Shown piece by piece: positions 63,238-64,000 of a DNA stretch of 64,000 nucleotides. Under the pieces are notes generated by a model. That model saw only the letters and a program-made list of their open reading frames with translations, was not told the origin of the DNA and did no database searches. Position numbers and translations under genes: made by a program. This DNA comes from Candidatus Symbiopectobacterium sp. 'North America'. GTDB taxonomy: Bacteria > Pseudomonadota > Gammaproteobacteria > Enterobacterales > Enterobacteriaceae. Each line of letters opens with the position of its first letter. The stretch's first letter is position 1. The stretch covers positions 1 through 64,000 of the forward strand of contig NZ_PEHF01000084.1 in the NCBI RefSeq assembly GCF_015762685.1. The letters run 5' to 3'.

Positions 63238-64000
63238 TTATTTCAACTGTGATGCGTAGTCCCGACGCGGTTGGCCAGTATAAATCTGGCATGGGCGATA
63301 GATTTTGGGTTCCTGAGTGTGCAGTTCCTTCCAGTGGGCAATCCAACCGATAGTACGGCCTACCGCAGAGATCACCGGGAACATAGAGGGCGGCAGCCTC
63401 ATGGCTTTCAGGATCACCGCCGTGTAGAAATCCACACTCGTGTAGAGGCGATGCTCAAGGAAATAGGGATCGGTCATGGCGATATGTTCCAGTTCCATAG
63501 CTACCTGCATCAGATTATCTTTCGGTCCCATCTCATTGAGTACCTCATGACATGTTTTTCGTAGCACGGCCGCACGCGGGTCAAAATGGTGATATACCGA
63601 GTTACCGAAGCCCAGCAAACGGAACGAGTCGCGGCGATCTTTGGCCCTGCGGACAAAATCAGGAATACGTTCAACGGTATTGATCTCTTCCAGCATGCGT
63701 ATACAGGCTTCATTGGCACCGCCGTGGTTGGGTCCCCACATGGTTGCAAGCCCAGCTGCAATGCACGCGAAGGGGTTGGCACCGGAGGAGCCGGATGCTC
63801 TCACTGCGGTGGTAGAGGGGCATTGGCCGTGATCGGCGTGCAAAATCAGCATCCGGTTCATCGCACGTTCCAGCACCGGGTTAACCTCATATTTTTCCGC
63901 CGGAACGGAAAACAGCATATGCAGGAAACTGCCGGTATAAGAGAGACTGTTGCGCGGATAGGCGCCCGGTTGCTCAATGGAGAATTTGTAGCTCATGGCG
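63238..64000 (-). CDS. Citrate synthase family protein (GltA-like), 5' end outside the window
   Basis: This is the C-terminal part of a type II citrate synthase. The reading frame enters from the window edge, and the first codons before [20 protein letters not shown] also fit the family. Clear matches are [56 protein letters not shown] and [10 protein letters not shown]. Compared with E. coli GltA, substrate His229 (HADH), His264 (GPNHGG), Asp362 (VDF) and Arg387 (RTIGW) are kept. However, the GFGHRVYKNYDPR stretch reads [13 protein letters not shown], so active-site His305 is Asn and the next Arg is Ser; RPRQLYTG reads RPCQIYTG. It is probably a divergent paralogue and not the housekeeping gltA. 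Confidence 0.8.
   Translation of the reverse strand, partial: AMSYKFSIEQPGAYPRNSLSYTGSFLHMLFSVPAEKYEVNPVLERAMNRMLILHADHGQCPSTTAVRASGSSGANPFACIAAGLATMWGPNHGGANEACIRMLEEINTVERIPDFVRRAKDRRDSFRLLGFGNSVYHHFDPRAAVLRKTCHEVLNEMGPKDNLMQVAMELEHIAMTDPYFLEHRLYTSVDFYTAVILKAMRLPPSMFPVISAVGRTIGWIAHWKELHTQEPKIYRPCQIYTGQPRRDYASQLK

Overview
The window is a chromosomal segment of an enterobacterium (Enterobacterales). The backbone follows the order known from E. coli and its relatives: fkpA-slyX / slyD-yheV-kefB-kefG-yheS-yheT-yheU-prkB-yhfA-crp-argD-pabA / ppiA / trpS-gph-rpe-dam-damX-aroB-aroK-hofQPONM / mrcA-nudE-igaA-yrfG-hslR-hslO-pckA-envZ-ompR-greB. A PL1 pectate lyase of the Pectobacterium/Dickeya type and peptide- and amino-acid-type ABC systems suggest a member of the Pectobacteriaceae. 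About 27 of roughly 61 protein genes carry nonsense codons, frameshifts or internal deletions. This looks like a genome early in host-restricted decay. An insect-associated Symbiopectobacterium-like lineage would fit, but that name is an inference and not something read from the sequence.

Layout. (1) 1-1.35 kb: broken fkpA and intact slyX. (2) 1.5-8.3 kb: an accessory cassette with a DapA-family lyase, a LacI-type regulator, a chemoreceptor, a broken FAH-family hydrolase and a broken MFS transporter. The same AACGTTC-type dyad lies before both the lyase and the transporter, so the LacI protein probably repressed both units. (3) 8.5-20.2 kb: backbone from slyD to pabA, with broken yheV, kefB, yheS, yheT, argD and an RhtB-type exporter; crp, prkB and pabA are intact. 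(4) 20.3-36.1 kb: a second accessory block holding a broken AA10 chitin-binding/LPMO-like gene, a broken pectate lyase, ppiA, a peptide-type ABC operon led by an intact enolase-superfamily gene, a polar amino-acid ABC operon with an AbgB-like amidohydrolase, and an intact LysE exporter. (5) 36.3-42.5 kb: intact trpS-gph-rpe-dam-damX-aroB-aroK, all on the minus strand. (6) 42.8-46.5 kb: the hofMNOPQ DNA-uptake/pilus operon, with three of five genes broken. (7) 46.6-59.2 kb: mrcA to greB, with lesions in igaA, hslO and greB only. (8) 59.3-64 kb: an intact membrane-bound regulator/partner pair resembling MarT-FidL, a long AT-rich gap, an OlsF-like bifunctional acyltransferase gene with two stops, and the 3' part of a citrate synthase paralogue whose conserved active-site histidine is Asn.

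The pattern is selective. Genes for tRNA charging, aromatic biosynthesis, peptidoglycan synthesis, EnvZ/OmpR, CRP and gluconeogenesis read through cleanly. Accessory uptake systems, plant-polymer degradation, DNA uptake, potassium efflux and several stress genes are broken. No insertion sequence, phage gene, CRISPR array, tRNA or rRNA was recognised. Two copies of a two-hairpin intergenic repeat, a heptamer tandem array and a 32-bp perfect palindrome are the main non-coding structures.
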